A stretch of 64,000 nt of DNA from the NCBI RefSeq assembly GCF_020860125.1, contig NZ_JAJBUX010000018.1:37074-101073 (forward strand). The letters are read 5' to 3'. This DNA is from Cloacibacillus sp. Lineage in GTDB: Bacteria; Synergistota; Synergistia; Synergistales; Synergistaceae. Made by a program: the position numbers and the translations under genes. This document shows positions 45,267-53,761 of the stretch, piece after piece. The notes below the pieces were generated by a model that saw only the letters and a program-made list of their open reading frames with translations, searched no databases and was not told the DNA's origin. Positions within the stretch are counted from its first letter, which is position 1. Each line of letters begins with the position of its first letter.

Positions 45267-46037
45267 TTAATTTTTCAGGTTCCAATACGGGTAGGGTATG
45301 TCGGTGATCAATTCAGGATGTTTCCTGCGCATCACCTCAGCGGTTTCAAGCAGATGCATCTTTAGCGTATCACCGGCATCGTTGGCGTTGTTTTCTTCAA
45401 TAGCTTTAATAATTGCCCCATGGCGTGATTTGATGAGATCGATCCAGCCCTTTTCCATCAGCATATCAGGATGGACGAGGATGTTGTTGCGTTCAACAAG
45501 GCTGTTGATGCTTTCATTTAACCTTGAAAGGATCGGGTTGTGCGCGGATTCTGTCACCAGATGGTGCAACAGCGCCTCCCATTTCCCGTTCTGCGCCTGT
45601 TCCTTCGGCGTTATGTAGGGACAGGAGACAAAATTTTCATAACACTCGCGTAGTTTTCTGATGTCGTTCTCTGTTCGGCGCATCGCGGCGATCCTTGCTG
45701 CCGGCACTTCGATGATGAGACGCACCTCAAGCTGATATGAGACGAAATCAGCTGGGAGCATCTGCAAACTTTTCAGAGAGTCGAGCATCCCAAAGTTATC
45801 CAGGCTTTTTATAAATATACCCTGTCGTTCACGTACCTCAAGCGAACCTTCGGCCACCATTGAGATTACGGCCTCACGCAGGACGTTCCTGCTGACGTCG
45901 AGCATCTGAGCCAGTTCCCGTTCGGAGGGCAGCTTATCCCCCTCGTTGAAAGATCCCGATGATACCAGCTCTCGCAGTTTTTCCTGGACTATTTTTTTCT
46001 TGCTCTCCTTTTTCTCAAGAGGCATGCCGATTTTCAT
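45267..46037 (-). CDS. GntR family transcriptional regulator (FadR/FCD type)
   Basis: A 256-residue regulator. The N-terminal winged helix (about residues 10-78) shows GDKLPSERELAQMLDVSRNVLREAVISMVAEGSLEVRERQGIFI. The FCD ligand-binding domain follows, with QLEVRLIIEVPAARIAAMR and SRHGAIIKAIEENNANDAGDTLKMHLL, whose Asp/His residues usually bind a metal and a carboxylate effector. GGAGGA lies 6 bases before the ATG. It is divergent from the EamA exporter gene and flanked by the opp operon and the glycyl radical cluster, both of which carry its predicted operator. Confidence 0.9.
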   Translation of the reverse strand: MKIGMPLEKKESKKKIVQEKLRELVSSGSFNEGDKLPSERELAQMLDVSRNVLREAVISMVAEGSLEVRERQGIFIKSLDNFGMLDSLKSLQMLPADFVSYQLEVRLIIEVPAARIAAMRRTENDIRKLRECYENFVSCPYITPKEQAQNGKWEALLHHLVTESAHNPILSRLNESINSLVERNNILVHPDMLMEKGWIDLIKSRHGAIIKAIEENNANDAGDTLKMHLLETAEVMRRKHPELITDIPYPYWNLKN

Positions 46038-46119
46038 GAGATTTCCTCCAACGCGAAAGTTTTTTCATTAGTATTAGCGTTAATATAGCAAAGATCTCCA
46101 AAGAGAATAACACTAAGTA

Positions 46120-46154
46120 GTATAATACCAAATAACGGACCAGAGGCAATACCA
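46120..46154. promoter_or_regulatory. Two variant GntR operator sites between gntR and the EamA gene
   Basis: GTATAATACCA (46120-46130) and AGGCAATACCA (46144-46154) match TGGTAATACCA at 8 and 9 of 11 positions. The first overlaps a TATAAT box at 46121-46126 for the EamA gene; a TATATT box for gntR lies on the minus strand (rc of 46082-46087). Autoregulation is likely. Confidence 0.45.
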
Positions 46155-46177
46155 GAAAATTTTGTGATTGGAGAATA

Positions 46178-47041
46178 ATGATGGATCATCGCGGCAGGAG
46201 CCTTCTTGAGATACATGTTGCTGTCCTACTTTTTGGTCTGACCGGCCTCTTCGGCAAGTCCGTGGATATTCCGGCGAGATATATCGTACTGGGGCGCGTC
46301 TTTTTTGCCTCTTTGTCTATGGGGATCTATTTTCTCATTAAACGAAAGGACATCCGTTTAACATGTGGGGCCGATTATACCGCCATCTCCCTCCTTGGCG
46401 CGCTGCTGGCCTTTCACTGGACGGCCTTTTATACTTCGGTGCAGGTGTCGACGGTGGCGATCGCGCTGCTCACCTTTTCCGCCTATCCGATATTCGTCAC
46501 CTTTCTTGAGCCGCTGATGTTCCGCGAGAGGCTGAAGAAGATCGACGTACTCTTCGCCTTTGTGATGTTCATGGGGGTGCTCCTCATCGTGCCCGAGTTC
46601 AACATAAAAAACAATCTGACTATCGGTCTGCTGTGGGGCATGGCGGGCAGCGTCAGCTTCGCGGTTATGTCTCTGCTGAACCGCCGTTTTGCCTCCAGTT
46701 ACGACGGCAGCATGATCGCCTTTTACGAACAGGGGGTCGCGGCGCTGGTGCTGCTGCCGATGCTTCTCTTTTACCGTCCGGCGGTATCCGCGAAGGATTG
46801 GGGGCTTCTCATTCTGCTTGGCGTTCTATTTACTGGCGTCGCTCATTCGCTCTTTATCGGCGGAATGAAGCACGTGCGCGCGCAGACCGCGGGGATTATC
46901 GCGAGCCTTGAGTCGGTCTACGGCATAATTTCCGCGGCTCTGATCCTTGGCGAGATCCCCTCGCTGCGCGAGCTTGTCGGCGGCGCCGTCATACTCGGGA
47001 CGGCGGCCTATTCCACTTTGAGGTCGTCAAAAGAGGGCTAG
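46178..47041 (+). CDS. EamA/DMT family transporter
   Basis: A 287-residue ten-helix drug/metabolite transporter with two EamA repeats (about residues 5-135 and 145-282). FHWTAFYTSVQVSTVAIALLTF and the second-repeat equivalent are typical. Members often export amino acids or related metabolites. GGAG precedes tandem ATGs (46178 and 46181). Its place between the regulator and the glycyl radical genes suggests it exports a product of that pathway (inference). Confidence 0.85.
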   Translation: MMDHRGRSLLEIHVAVLLFGLTGLFGKSVDIPARYIVLGRVFFASLSMGIYFLIKRKDIRLTCGADYTAISLLGALLAFHWTAFYTSVQVSTVAIALLTFSAYPIFVTFLEPLMFRERLKKIDVLFAFVMFMGVLLIVPEFNIKNNLTIGLLWGMAGSVSFAVMSLLNRRFASSYDGSMIAFYEQGVAALVLLPMLLFYRPAVSAKDWGLLILLGVLFTGVAHSLFIGGMKHVRAQTAGIIASLESVYGIISAALILGEIPSLRELVGGAVILGTAAYSTLRSSKEG

Positions 47042-47104
47042 GCTATACCTGCCTTTCGTTCACTTATACCCGCTTATAAAATAGAACAAATATCCGATCT
47101 CTTC

Positions 47105-47132
47105 TTGACAATTACCCTGATTGTACTATAAT
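47105..47132 (+). promoter_or_regulatory. Strong sigma-70-type promoter of the glycyl radical enzyme cluster
   Basis: TTGACA (47105-47110) and TATAAT (47127-47132), both consensus, are separated by 16 bp. The start of transcription would be near 47139, about 54 bases before the activase start codon. Confidence 0.8.
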
Positions 47133-47159
47133 TTTTATATAAAGTTCTGGTTGGTCCTC

Positions 47160-47170
47160 TGGTAATACCA
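47160..47170. promoter_or_regulatory. Predicted GntR/FadR-type operator upstream of the glycyl radical cluster
   Basis: TGGTAATACCA, identical to the site before oppB, lies 27 bases after the -10 box, inside the 5' leader. Confidence 0.65.
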
Positions 47171-47192
47171 ATAAATAAAAACAGGTGATCTG

Positions 47193-47954
47193 ATGTCGGT
47201 CAAGGGGATGATTTTCAACATAGCGCACTACGCGGTACACGACGGACCGGGGATACGCACGACGGTGTTCCTCAAAGGGTGTCCCGCGCGCTGTCTATGG
47301 TGCTGCAGTCCCCAGTCACAGAGCTTTGCGGCGGAACGCTCTCTGTCCGGCGCTAGGATATTTGGCCGGGAGCTCACGGCGGAGGAGCTCTTTGCCGAGG
47401 TGCGGCGCGACGCGCCCTTTTGGCGGCGTTCGGGCGGAGGGGTCACCCTTTCCGGCGGCGAGGTGATGGCCCAGCCTGATTTTGCCGCGGTCTTTCTTGA
47501 CCTCTGCCGCGCCCATAATGTCCACACGGCGATCGAGAGCTGCCTGTTCGCCTCTTTGGAGACGGCGACGCGTATCGCGGAGAGGACGGACTTTATACAG
47601 TTTGATCTCAAGGCGATGGAGCCGTCGCTGCACAGGCGTCTCACCTTGCTGGGAAACGAAAATATTCTTGAAAACGCCGCGGCGCTCCTGCGGAGCGACA
47701 AACCCGTACTCGTGCGTTTTCCGCTGATACCGGGTCTCAATGATACGGAGGAAAATCTCCGCGCGACGGGCCTCTTTCTTGAAGGGGCGCGGGCGGGAGT
47801 ATCCCTTGAGATATTACGCTATCACCGTATGGGAGTCGGCCTGTACGAGGAGCTTGGACGGCGCTATCCGCTGCCGGATGTCGAGCCTCCCACCGATTAT
47901 GAATACGCCAGAGCAAAGGAAATTTTAAGCGATTATAAAATCAGGGTTTTATAG
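47193..47954 (+). CDS. Glycyl radical enzyme activase (short form)
   Basis: A 253-residue radical-SAM enzyme that installs the glycyl radical. The cluster motif is CPARCLWC (residues 31-38), preceded by HDGPGIRTTVFLKG. GGGVTLSGGE binds SAM. Unlike the activase at 52757 it has no ferredoxin-like insert with extra [4Fe-4S] clusters, resembling PflA in that respect. AGGTGA precedes the ATG. It is 21 bp upstream of the first glycyl radical enzyme, its likely partner. Confidence 0.9.
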   Translation: MSVKGMIFNIAHYAVHDGPGIRTTVFLKGCPARCLWCCSPQSQSFAAERSLSGARIFGRELTAEELFAEVRRDAPFWRRSGGGVTLSGGEVMAQPDFAAVFLDLCRAHNVHTAIESCLFASLETATRIAERTDFIQFDLKAMEPSLHRRLTLLGNENILENAAALLRSDKPVLVRFPLIPGLNDTEENLRATGLFLEGARAGVSLEILRYHRMGVGLYEELGRRYPLPDVEPPTDYEYARAKEILSDYKIRVL

Positions 47955-47975
47955 AAAAGGGAAGGATGAGCTGTA

Positions 47976-50348
47976 ATGATTAGGGAAGAGGCCGCGAAAC
48001 GAATAGCGGGAATGAAGGAACGCATGATCACAAATTGCCCTACGGAGCTTTTGCCGGAGCGGGCGCTGCTGGTCACCGAAGCATATAAACTCTACGCCGC
48101 GGAGCCGCCGGTGCTGAAACGGGCATACGCGCTGCGTCATATTCTGGAGAACATGACGCTTTTCATTGACGACGAAGAGCTCTTTGTCGGTCATAACTCG
48201 CCGAAGCCGCGTTCTCCTATCGCCTGTCCCGAGCTTGGCGCGCGCTGGATACTGGCCGACCTCGATAATTTTGCGACACGCCCCGCCGATTCGATCGGGA
48301 TTACGGATGAGAATAAAAAGATTCTGCGCGAATGTCTTGAAGGCTGGCAGGAGGCCTCGCTTGACTCCGTGACCGCGGGCCTTGTCTCGGCGGAGGCCAG
48401 ATCGGCGATAGCGGAGGCGATGATCACCGTCGGTGCGCAGGGGACGGCTCACGGCAATATCGCGGTGAATAACAAGAAGCTGCTGGAAAAGGGGCTTCGC
48501 GGCATTATCGATGAGATAGAGGCGAAACTGGCCTCATTTAAGCCGCGGTGTGCCGCCGACGGCAATAAGATCGACTTCTGGCGGGCAGCGAAGCTCTCGT
48601 GCGAGGCGGTGATCGCCTTTGCGCACCGTTATGCGGACGAAGCCCGGAGGCTGGCCGCGGAGTGTTCCGACCCGAAGCGCCGTGAGGAGTTGTACGAGAT
48701 CGCGGCGGTGCTCAAGAGGGTGCCGGAGTTTCCCGCCGCGAACTTCCGCGAGGCGCTGCAGTCTGTCTGGCTGATCTATGTGGTCACGCAGATCGAGGCC
48801 GACCCGCACGCGATGCTGCTTGGGCGCTTCGACCAATATATGTATCCCTACTATAAAAAGGACGTCGAAGCGGGACGGCTGACCGACGATGAGGCCGTAG
48901 AGCTGCTGGCACATATCTGGATCAAGTGCACGGCGATCATCAAACTGATGGATTCGGTGACGACGCGGACCTTTGCCGGTTTCCCGCTCTTCCAGAATAT
49001 AACTCTCGGCGGGCAGGGGCCGCGCGGTGAGGACGCCTGCAACGAGCTGACGGGGCTGATCATGGAGGCCGCCGCGGCCGCGCGGGTGCCGCAGCCGTCG
49101 CTTTCGTTCCGCTACCATAATAAGGTCGATCCCGACGCGCTGCTCAAAGCCTGTGAGACGATCAAGCTCGGGCTTGGTTATCCAGCCGTAATGAACGACA
49201 ACTGCATCATTCCCAAGCATCTGATACGCGGCGCTACGCTCGAGGAGGCGCGGGGCTACTGCATGAACTGCGTGGAGTCCGACATCGAGGGGGCCTGCGA
49301 CTCGCGTTCCAACGGCGGCTATGTTAATCTGCCGAAGGCATTCCTGCTCGCGCTGAACGACGGCGCGGACCCGGCGACTGGGCGGCAGGCCGGGCCGCAT
49401 ACGGGAAAGCTGGCGGACTTTAAGAACTTTGACGAGCTTATGGGGGCCTTTGAATCTCAGGTAGCCTATTTTGTCGAGCTCATCGTCCGCGCCTACGACC
49501 TCATCGACGGCGCGCACGCCACGCACGCCCCGGAGCCGTTTACCTCGGCGCTGCTCGACGACTGCATTGAAACTGGGCTCACCCGCCAGGAGGGCGGCGT
49601 GCGCTATAACTTCTCCGGCATCTTCGGCGTCGGCCTCGCCTCGGCCGCCGACGCGATGTCCGCCGTGCGAAAGGTGATCTTCGACGATGGCAGCGCCTCG
49701 CCGGAGGCGCTGCTGGATGCGCTCGGAAATGATTTTTCCGGCGCGGCGGAGCTGAAAAAACTCTGCGAGGCGGCGCCGAAGTTCGGCAACGACGACGATT
49801 ACGCCGACCTCCTCGCACGCGACGCCTCGCACATCTTCTGCAAAGAGGTGGTGCAGTATCCCTGCATGCGCGGCGGCTTCTACATACCAGAGCTACATTC
49901 CGTCTCCACGCACGTCTACTTTGGCGAACTGACGGGCGCCACGCCTGACGGACGCCCGGCGGCGACGCCGTTCTCCGACGGAGCCTCGCCGGTGGGCGGC
50001 CGCGACCGGAACGGTCCCACCGCCACCGTCTGTTCGATGAGCAAGATCGACCATATGGAGGTTTTGCAGGGCGTGCTCTATAATCAGAAATTCTCGCCCT
50101 CGGTGCTCTCCGCGCCCAATTCGGCGGCGCTGCTTGCCGACTATGTCCGCGCCTGGTGCGACCTCGGCGGACACCATATACAGTTCAACATCGTCTCCTC
50201 GGATGACCTGAAGGAGGCGCAGCAGCAGCCCGACGACTACCGCGATCTTATCGTCCGCGTCGCCGGCTACAGCGCCTACTTCGCGGAGCTCAACGAGAAC
50301 ACGCAGAATGAAATTATCGCCCGTACCGAATATGAAGAGATGAATTAA
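47976..50348 (+). CDS. Glycyl radical enzyme of unknown substrate, first of two
   Basis: A 790-residue PFL-like glycyl radical enzyme. The C-terminal radical loop is RVAGYSAYF (Gly764), and the active-site thiyl loop is GYCMNCVESD with Cys432 and Glu434. The CxE pair indicates an eliminase or dehydratase type, as in diol or glycerol dehydratases and choline lyase, rather than pyruvate formate-lyase, which has adjacent Cys-Cys. The loop lacks the usual GCVEP. The related enzyme downstream shares the overall plan. Co-location with a peptide importer, an exporter and a GntR regulator suggests a dedicated catabolic pathway. Confidence 0.88.
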   Translation: MIREEAAKRIAGMKERMITNCPTELLPERALLVTEAYKLYAAEPPVLKRAYALRHILENMTLFIDDEELFVGHNSPKPRSPIACPELGARWILADLDNFATRPADSIGITDENKKILRECLEGWQEASLDSVTAGLVSAEARSAIAEAMITVGAQGTAHGNIAVNNKKLLEKGLRGIIDEIEAKLASFKPRCAADGNKIDFWRAAKLSCEAVIAFAHRYADEARRLAAECSDPKRREELYEIAAVLKRVPEFPAANFREALQSVWLIYVVTQIEADPHAMLLGRFDQYMYPYYKKDVEAGRLTDDEAVELLAHIWIKCTAIIKLMDSVTTRTFAGFPLFQNITLGGQGPRGEDACNELTGLIMEAAAAARVPQPSLSFRYHNKVDPDALLKACETIKLGLGYPAVMNDNCIIPKHLIRGATLEEARGYCMNCVESDIEGACDSRSNGGYVNLPKAFLLALNDGADPATGRQAGPHTGKLADFKNFDELMGAFESQVAYFVELIVRAYDLIDGAHATHAPEPFTSALLDDCIETGLTRQEGGVRYNFSGIFGVGLASAADAMSAVRKVIFDDGSASPEALLDALGNDFSGAAELKKLCEAAPKFGNDDDYADLLARDASHIFCKEVVQYPCMRGGFYIPELHSVSTHVYFGELTGATPDGRPAATPFSDGASPVGGRDRNGPTATVCSMSKIDHMEVLQGVLYNQKFSPSVLSAPNSAALLADYVRAWCDLGGHHIQFNIVSSDDLKEAQQQPDDYRDLIVRVAGYSAYFAELNENTQNEIIARTEYEEMN

Positions 50349-50361
50349 GGGGGAACGAAAG

Positions 50362-52755
50362 ATGGAGAAACAGTATAACTATCTTGAACGAGTCAACAGG
50401 CTGAAAGAGAAGGTATTCGATACATATCCCGAAATAGACCTTGAGGACGCGAAGCTGCTGACACAGAGCTTCCTTGAGACCCAGGGTGAGGCTCTGGTCA
50501 CGCGCAAAGCCAAGGCATTCCTCAAACAGTGCCAGGAAAAGAGCGTCAAGATCTGGGACGACGAGCTGATCGTCGGCAACGCGGGCAGCAAAATCCGCGG
50601 CGGCATCCTCTCCGCCGACGTCTGCTGGTCCGTCCTCGACCGCGAGCTCGAGACCATCAACACCCGCGAATACGATAAGTTCAGGCTGCTGCCTGAAGAC
50701 AAAAAGGACTTCGAAGAGATCATCCGCCCCTACTGGAAGGGCCGTTCCAACTACGAAGAGTGGCTCGCGCGCATCCCCGCCGACGTGGCGGCGCTGCGCG
50801 ACAACGGCGCTCTCTACATTGACAAAAAGGCTGTGCGCGGCTGGGGCGAAGTCACCGCCGGCTACGAATGGTTCATCAGCAACGGCGTCGAAGGTCTGCG
50901 CAAAAAGATACTCGCGCGCAAATCGGAGCTTGATGCGACAGTCCCCGGAGACTACGAGAAAGAGATATACCTTGATGCGCTGCTAATCGTCTGCGAGGGC
51001 ATGGAGACCCTCGCGGAGCGCTACGCTATCGAGGCTGAACGCCTGGCGGCGCTGGAAGGCGACGGGCGGCGCAAAGCGGAGCTGCGCGAAATAGCGGCCG
51101 TCTGCCGTCAGGTCCCCGCCTATCCCGCGCGCACCTTCCGCGAGGCGATGCAGTCCTTCTACTTCTACCAGATATGCATCTTCATGGAACAAAACACCGC
51201 CGCCTACAACCCGGGGCGTATGGACCAGTACCTCTATCCCTACTACAAAGCCGACCTCGAGGCGGGACGCATCACCGCCGAAGAGGCGCAGGAGCTCTTC
51301 GACTGCCTCTGGGTCAAATTCTCCGAACCCTGCCTCTTCCAGGACGCCAAATCCGCGGAATACGCCTCCGGCTACCCGATGTTCCAGAACCTCTGCGCGG
51401 GCGGTGTGGACAGCATGGGGCGCGACGCGGTAAACGACCTCTCATACATGATAATCCAGGCGACTATGGATACCCAGCTTTACCAGCCCTCACTCTCCGT
51501 GCGCTACAACATGGCGAAAAACCCCAACTCCTTCCTGCGTAAAATAGTCGAGCTGATGGCGATGGGCACCGGTTTCCCCGCCTTCCACAACGACGAAGTC
51601 GGCATCCGCATGCTCATGAACAAGGGTATCCCCCTGCGCGAGGCGCTCAACTGGAACCCCGGCGGCTGCGTCGAGACCAACCTCGCGGGCAAAATACGCG
51701 GCTACTCGGCGCTCGCCGACATCAACCTCGGCAGCATTATGGAATTCGTCATGCTCAACGGCAAATGCCGCAAAAGCGGCAAACTCGCGGGAGCGCGGAC
51801 GGGAGACCCCACGACCTTCACTGCCTTCGACGACTTCATGGCGGCAGTTAAAAACCAGCTCCATTACGTCATAAAAGTCGTCGTCAAGGCGAGCCACATC
51901 ATCGACGACATCTGCATGGGCCGCCCCGTGCCGGCCCTCTCCGTCAGCTTTGAAGAATGCATCGAAAACGCCAAAGACTACGCCTGGGGCGGCGCCAAAT
52001 ACAACACCGGCAACGGCATAATCTGCATAGGCGTCTCTGACCTCATCAACAGCGTCGCCGCCGTCAAACACCTCGTCTACGACACAAAAAGCGTCACCAT
52101 GAAACAGCTCCTCGCGGCCCTCGCCTCCGACTTCACGGACGCTCCGGAAATACTGAAAGCCTGCCAGGAGGCCCCCAAATACGGCAACGACGATCCCTAC
52201 GTAGACGGCCTCGCTGCGGAACTCTTCTCCTACATCGCCGACGAGATAGAAAGCTACCGCAGCAAATTCGGCGTCATGACCCCCGGCATCCTGCCCGTCT
52301 CCGGCAACACCCCCTTCGGCGTGGAAGTGGGTGCCCTGCCCTCCGGCCGCCGCGCGGGAAAACCGCTCGCCGACGGCGTCAGCCCCAACGGCGGCACCGA
52401 CGTCAACGGCCCGACCGCGGTACTCAAATCCGTCGCCAACATCCCGCATGACCGCTTCGTACAGGGCACGCTGCTCAACATGAAACTCGACCCGCAGATG
52501 GTCAACAACGAAAACGGCATCCGTCAGATCATGGCGCTGCTAAAAAGCCTCTGCACCCTCGGCGTCTACCACGTCCAATTCAACGTCGTCGATCAGAAAA
52601 AACTCCTTGAGGCCCAGGCCCATCCCGAAGAATACCGCAACCTGCTAGTGCGTGTCGCGGGCTACACCGCCTTCTTCGTAGAACTCGGCAAAGAGGTGCA
52701 GGACGACATCATTGCGCGCACCGTACAGAGCGAAAACGTCGTCTCCTGCGGCTGA
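50362..52755 (+). CDS. Glycyl radical enzyme of unknown substrate, second of two
   Basis: A 797-residue paralogue with radical loop RVAGYTAFF (Gly767) and active-site NPGGCVETN (Cys436, Glu438). The GCVE signature again points to an eliminase, but the residue after Glu is Thr instead of Pro. AAGGGGGA precedes the ATG, 13 bp after the first enzyme. Codon choice looks different from that of its neighbour, with many AAA, AAC and ATA-type codons, so the two may not be a recent duplication. The next gene, 1 bp away, is its probable activase. Confidence 0.88.
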   Translation: MEKQYNYLERVNRLKEKVFDTYPEIDLEDAKLLTQSFLETQGEALVTRKAKAFLKQCQEKSVKIWDDELIVGNAGSKIRGGILSADVCWSVLDRELETINTREYDKFRLLPEDKKDFEEIIRPYWKGRSNYEEWLARIPADVAALRDNGALYIDKKAVRGWGEVTAGYEWFISNGVEGLRKKILARKSELDATVPGDYEKEIYLDALLIVCEGMETLAERYAIEAERLAALEGDGRRKAELREIAAVCRQVPAYPARTFREAMQSFYFYQICIFMEQNTAAYNPGRMDQYLYPYYKADLEAGRITAEEAQELFDCLWVKFSEPCLFQDAKSAEYASGYPMFQNLCAGGVDSMGRDAVNDLSYMIIQATMDTQLYQPSLSVRYNMAKNPNSFLRKIVELMAMGTGFPAFHNDEVGIRMLMNKGIPLREALNWNPGGCVETNLAGKIRGYSALADINLGSIMEFVMLNGKCRKSGKLAGARTGDPTTFTAFDDFMAAVKNQLHYVIKVVVKASHIIDDICMGRPVPALSVSFEECIENAKDYAWGGAKYNTGNGIICIGVSDLINSVAAVKHLVYDTKSVTMKQLLAALASDFTDAPEILKACQEAPKYGNDDPYVDGLAAELFSYIADEIESYRSKFGVMTPGILPVSGNTPFGVEVGALPSGRRAGKPLADGVSPNGGTDVNGPTAVLKSVANIPHDRFVQGTLLNMKLDPQMVNNENGIRQIMALLKSLCTLGVYHVQFNVVDQKKLLEAQAHPEEYRNLLVRVAGYTAFFVELGKEVQDDIIARTVQSENVVSCG

Positions 52756-52756
52756 T

Positions 52757-53698
52757 ATGGAAAACCGCGGCGAAACAATCGGCTCCGTCCTGCGCATAGA
52801 AAAAAGCTCCATCCACGACGGAGACGGCTTGAGGACCGTCCTCTTCCTCAAAGGCTGCCCGCTGCGCTGCCTCTGGTGCTCCACGCCGGAGTCGCAGCGC
52901 ATGGCGCCCGAACGCGGCCTCTCGCGTGAAAAATGCCTACGCTGCGGGCGCTGCGTGGAACAATGCCCGCAGGGGGCGCTCTCCATGAGAGAGGACGGCA
53001 TAAACTTTGAGCGGAGCAGATGCGCGGGCTGTCTCAAATGCGCCTCCGTATGCCCCTCATCGGCCGTCGTGCCCTACGGCAAAAAAATGACGGCGGCGGA
53101 GGCGGTGCGCGAAATCGCGAAAGACGAAATATTCTACTTCCACTCCGGAGGCGGACTCACCGTAAGCGGGGGAGAGCCCCTCGACCAGAGTGGCTTCGTC
53201 CGCGAAGTACTTGCCGGCTGCTGCGAGCGCGGTATCGACTGCGCCATCGAAAGCAGCTTCTTCGCGCCGTGGGAGAAAATAGAGCCGCTGCTGCCATATA
53301 TCAGCCTGCTCCATGTGGACATAAAACATCCCGACGCGGAAAAACACAAAAAACTCATCGGCGTCGACAACGGCCTGATCCTCGAAAACATCAGAAGGGC
53401 CGACGGCGCGCCCCATAACTTCGGCCTTGTAATACGCACGCCGCTCATACCGGGGATAAACGACGGCGACGAAGATATCGTGAAACTCGCGGAGATCGTG
53501 AAGGGATTAAAAAGGCTACGTTTCATGGAATTTCTCGCCTACCACCGCCTGGGGACGGAGACCTACAAAAGGCTCGGCCTCGACTATCCGCTGGCTGAGA
53601 TAAAGACGCCGGACGCCGCCTATATGCGGCACAAGGCGGCGGTTTTCAAAAAAGCCGCCGGCGTGACCGTGAAGATTAACGGCAGCATATTTGAATAA
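52757..53698 (+). CDS. Glycyl radical enzyme activase with ferredoxin-like insert
   Basis: A 313-residue radical-SAM activase. CPLRCLWC (residues 35-42 region) binds the SAM cluster. An insert with CLRCGRCVEQCPQG and CAGCLKCASVCP supplies two more [4Fe-4S] sites. SGGGLTVSGGE follows. Activases of this form usually partner dehydratase-type glycyl radical enzymes. The ATG at 52757 is two bases after the stop of the preceding enzyme; the open frame reaches back to 52712 but would overlap it and gives a non-family N-terminus. Confidence 0.9.
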   Translation: MENRGETIGSVLRIEKSSIHDGDGLRTVLFLKGCPLRCLWCSTPESQRMAPERGLSREKCLRCGRCVEQCPQGALSMREDGINFERSRCAGCLKCASVCPSSAVVPYGKKMTAAEAVREIAKDEIFYFHSGGGLTVSGGEPLDQSGFVREVLAGCCERGIDCAIESSFFAPWEKIEPLLPYISLLHVDIKHPDAEKHKKLIGVDNGLILENIRRADGAPHNFGLVIRTPLIPGINDGDEDIVKLAEIVKGLKRLRFMEFLAYHRLGTETYKRLGLDYPLAEIKTPDAAYMRHKAAVFKKAAGVTVKINGSIFE

Positions 53699-53740
53699 AA
53701 AAGAGGCCCGCCTAAGAGTGTAAAAGGCGGGTCTCTTTTT
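53698..53740. terminator. Bidirectional rho-independent terminator
   Basis: AAAAAGAGGCCCGCCT pairs with AGGCGGGTCTCTTTTT, with an A-run on the left and T5 on the right. It separates the glycyl radical cluster from the converging aminotransferase gene. Confidence 0.92.
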
Positions 53741-53761
53741 ATGTCATATTTTAGCCTTGCG

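Noticed and set aside
48534..49832. Long minus-strand open frame (432 codons) opposite the first glycyl radical enzyme
   Set aside because: The sense frame carries the catalytic Cys and Gly loops; the antisense product has low-complexity Arg/Val/Gly composition and no ribosome site.
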